A DNA stretch of 5,328 nucleotides from Rhodobacteraceae bacterium UBA2776 (lineage in GTDB: Bacteria; Pseudomonadota; Alphaproteobacteria; Rhodobacterales; Rhodobacteraceae): contig DEIK01000085.1 in the NCBI GenBank assembly GCA_002352425.1, positions 1-5,328 of the forward strand. The letters run 5' to 3'. The notes beneath the pieces are model-generated. The model saw only the letters and a program-made list of their open reading frames with translations. It was not told the DNA's origin and made no database searches. The position numbers were made by a program, and so were the translations under genes. Positions 4,978-5,328 of the stretch are shown here, piece by piece (the first letter of the stretch is position 1; each line of letters starts with the position of its first letter).

Positions 4978-5328
4978 GGCCTTTACGCGTTCTGGCTATT
5001 CTTTGAACCTGTTCGCTGTTGCGGGCCTGATCGCCGTGTCTTTGGTATGCGTCGGAACGGCATCATTGGCGCAGGATCAGCCAGTGAGCACCACGGCCGT
5101 ATCCCAAACGATCACCGTTCCGCTGGCTGTGGCGGAGTCTTCTGAAAATGACGTGAAGCGCGTCTTTGTCGGGCGGTTGGAGCCGTTGCGGGTGGTCGAT
5201 CTGGCGTTCCAGGTCTCGGGACAAATTCAGGAATTACCCGTTTCGGCGGGGGAGAGTCTGAAGAAAGGCGACCTGATCGCCCGTCTGGACAAAGCCGACT
5301 TCGAACTGGCCGCAGCTCGCGCCCAGGC
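4964..5328 (+). CDS. RND efflux periplasmic adaptor (HlyD/MFP family), 5' part only
   Basis: The first 121 codons are present; the gene runs off the right edge. The ATG at 4964 lies inside the TetR gene (+1 frame), with GGGAG (4951-4955) 8 nt upstream. The N-terminus has a hydrophobic segment (about 13-36, ending GTASLAQDQ), read as a Sec signal with cleavage after Ala36. No lipobox is seen, since Val rather than Gly/Ala/Ser precedes Cys29. Mature sequence includes VFVGRLEPLRVVDLAFQVSG (68-87) and PVSAGESLKKGDLIARLD (92-109), the lipoyl-like hairpin half typical of adaptors, then the start of the coiled-coil hairpin (ADFELAAARAQ). The adaptor bridges an inner-membrane RND pump to an outer-membrane channel; the pump gene is expected next downstream. 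Confidence 0.93.
   Translation, partial: MTYNKAFTRSGYSLNLFAVAGLIAVSLVCVGTASLAQDQPVSTTAVSQTITVPLAVAESSENDVKRVFVGRLEPLRVVDLAFQVSGQIQELPVSAGESLKKGDLIARLDKADFELAAARAQ

Noticed and set aside
1..5328. CRISPR array, tRNA or rRNA genes
   Set aside because: No regularly spaced short repeats, tRNA cloverleaf with TTCGA-type arm, or rRNA-like segment was seen on either strand. The only long repeat is the single inverted pair.

Overview
The window looks like an accessory region of an alphaproteobacterial chromosome or plasmid, most likely a marine Rhodobacterales-type organism. This is inferred from protein style (a Tat-exported metallo-hydrolase, a luciferase-like flavin oxidoreductase, an IS5-family remnant, a TetR/RND module) and from GC-rich codon use by eye. 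No marker gene fixes the taxon. There are six intact or edge-truncated protein genes, one decayed transposase, and several repeats and operator-like palindromes. No RNA gene or CRISPR array was seen.

Positions 1-2037: a divergent pair. On the minus strand is an exported metallo-beta-lactamase-fold hydrolase (211-1173). On the plus strand is a MarR-family regulator of the OhrR type (1278-1772), whose redox Cys15 and partner residues Tyr29 and Tyr40 match Bacillus subtilis OhrR residue for residue. A perfect-arm palindrome (TTCGT-GT-ACGAA, 1197-1208) in the shared intergenic region is the obvious operator candidate. The pair is enclosed by a 116-bp inverted repeat (25-140 and 1922-2037, 109/116 identical by hand count), which suggests a duplicated or potentially invertible cassette.

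Positions 2038-3705: a two-gene operon. A luciferase-like monooxygenase (LLM) class flavin-dependent oxidoreductase (2149-3192) is followed 24 bp later by a small protein resembling the 'luciferase domain' family (PF17648/DUF5519 type). A GC-rich hairpin lies in the 5' leader.

Positions 3706-4437: no convincing intact gene. About 250 bp of low-information sequence is followed by a degenerate IS5-family transposase with an internal stop, a frameshift and a large deletion.

Positions 4438-5328: a TetR-family repressor whose last codons overlap the start of an RND/HlyD-type periplasmic adaptor that runs off the window. Two ACC-N4-GGT elements exactly 20 bp apart sit just upstream of the repressor and are likely its own operators.

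Read together, the window has three small regulator/enzyme/export modules: a predicted peroxide- or electrophile-sensing switch on a secreted hydrolase, a flavin monooxygenase operon, and a drug-type efflux pump. They look assembled through insertion and duplication. A shared role in handling reactive or xenobiotic small molecules is plausible but is inference only.
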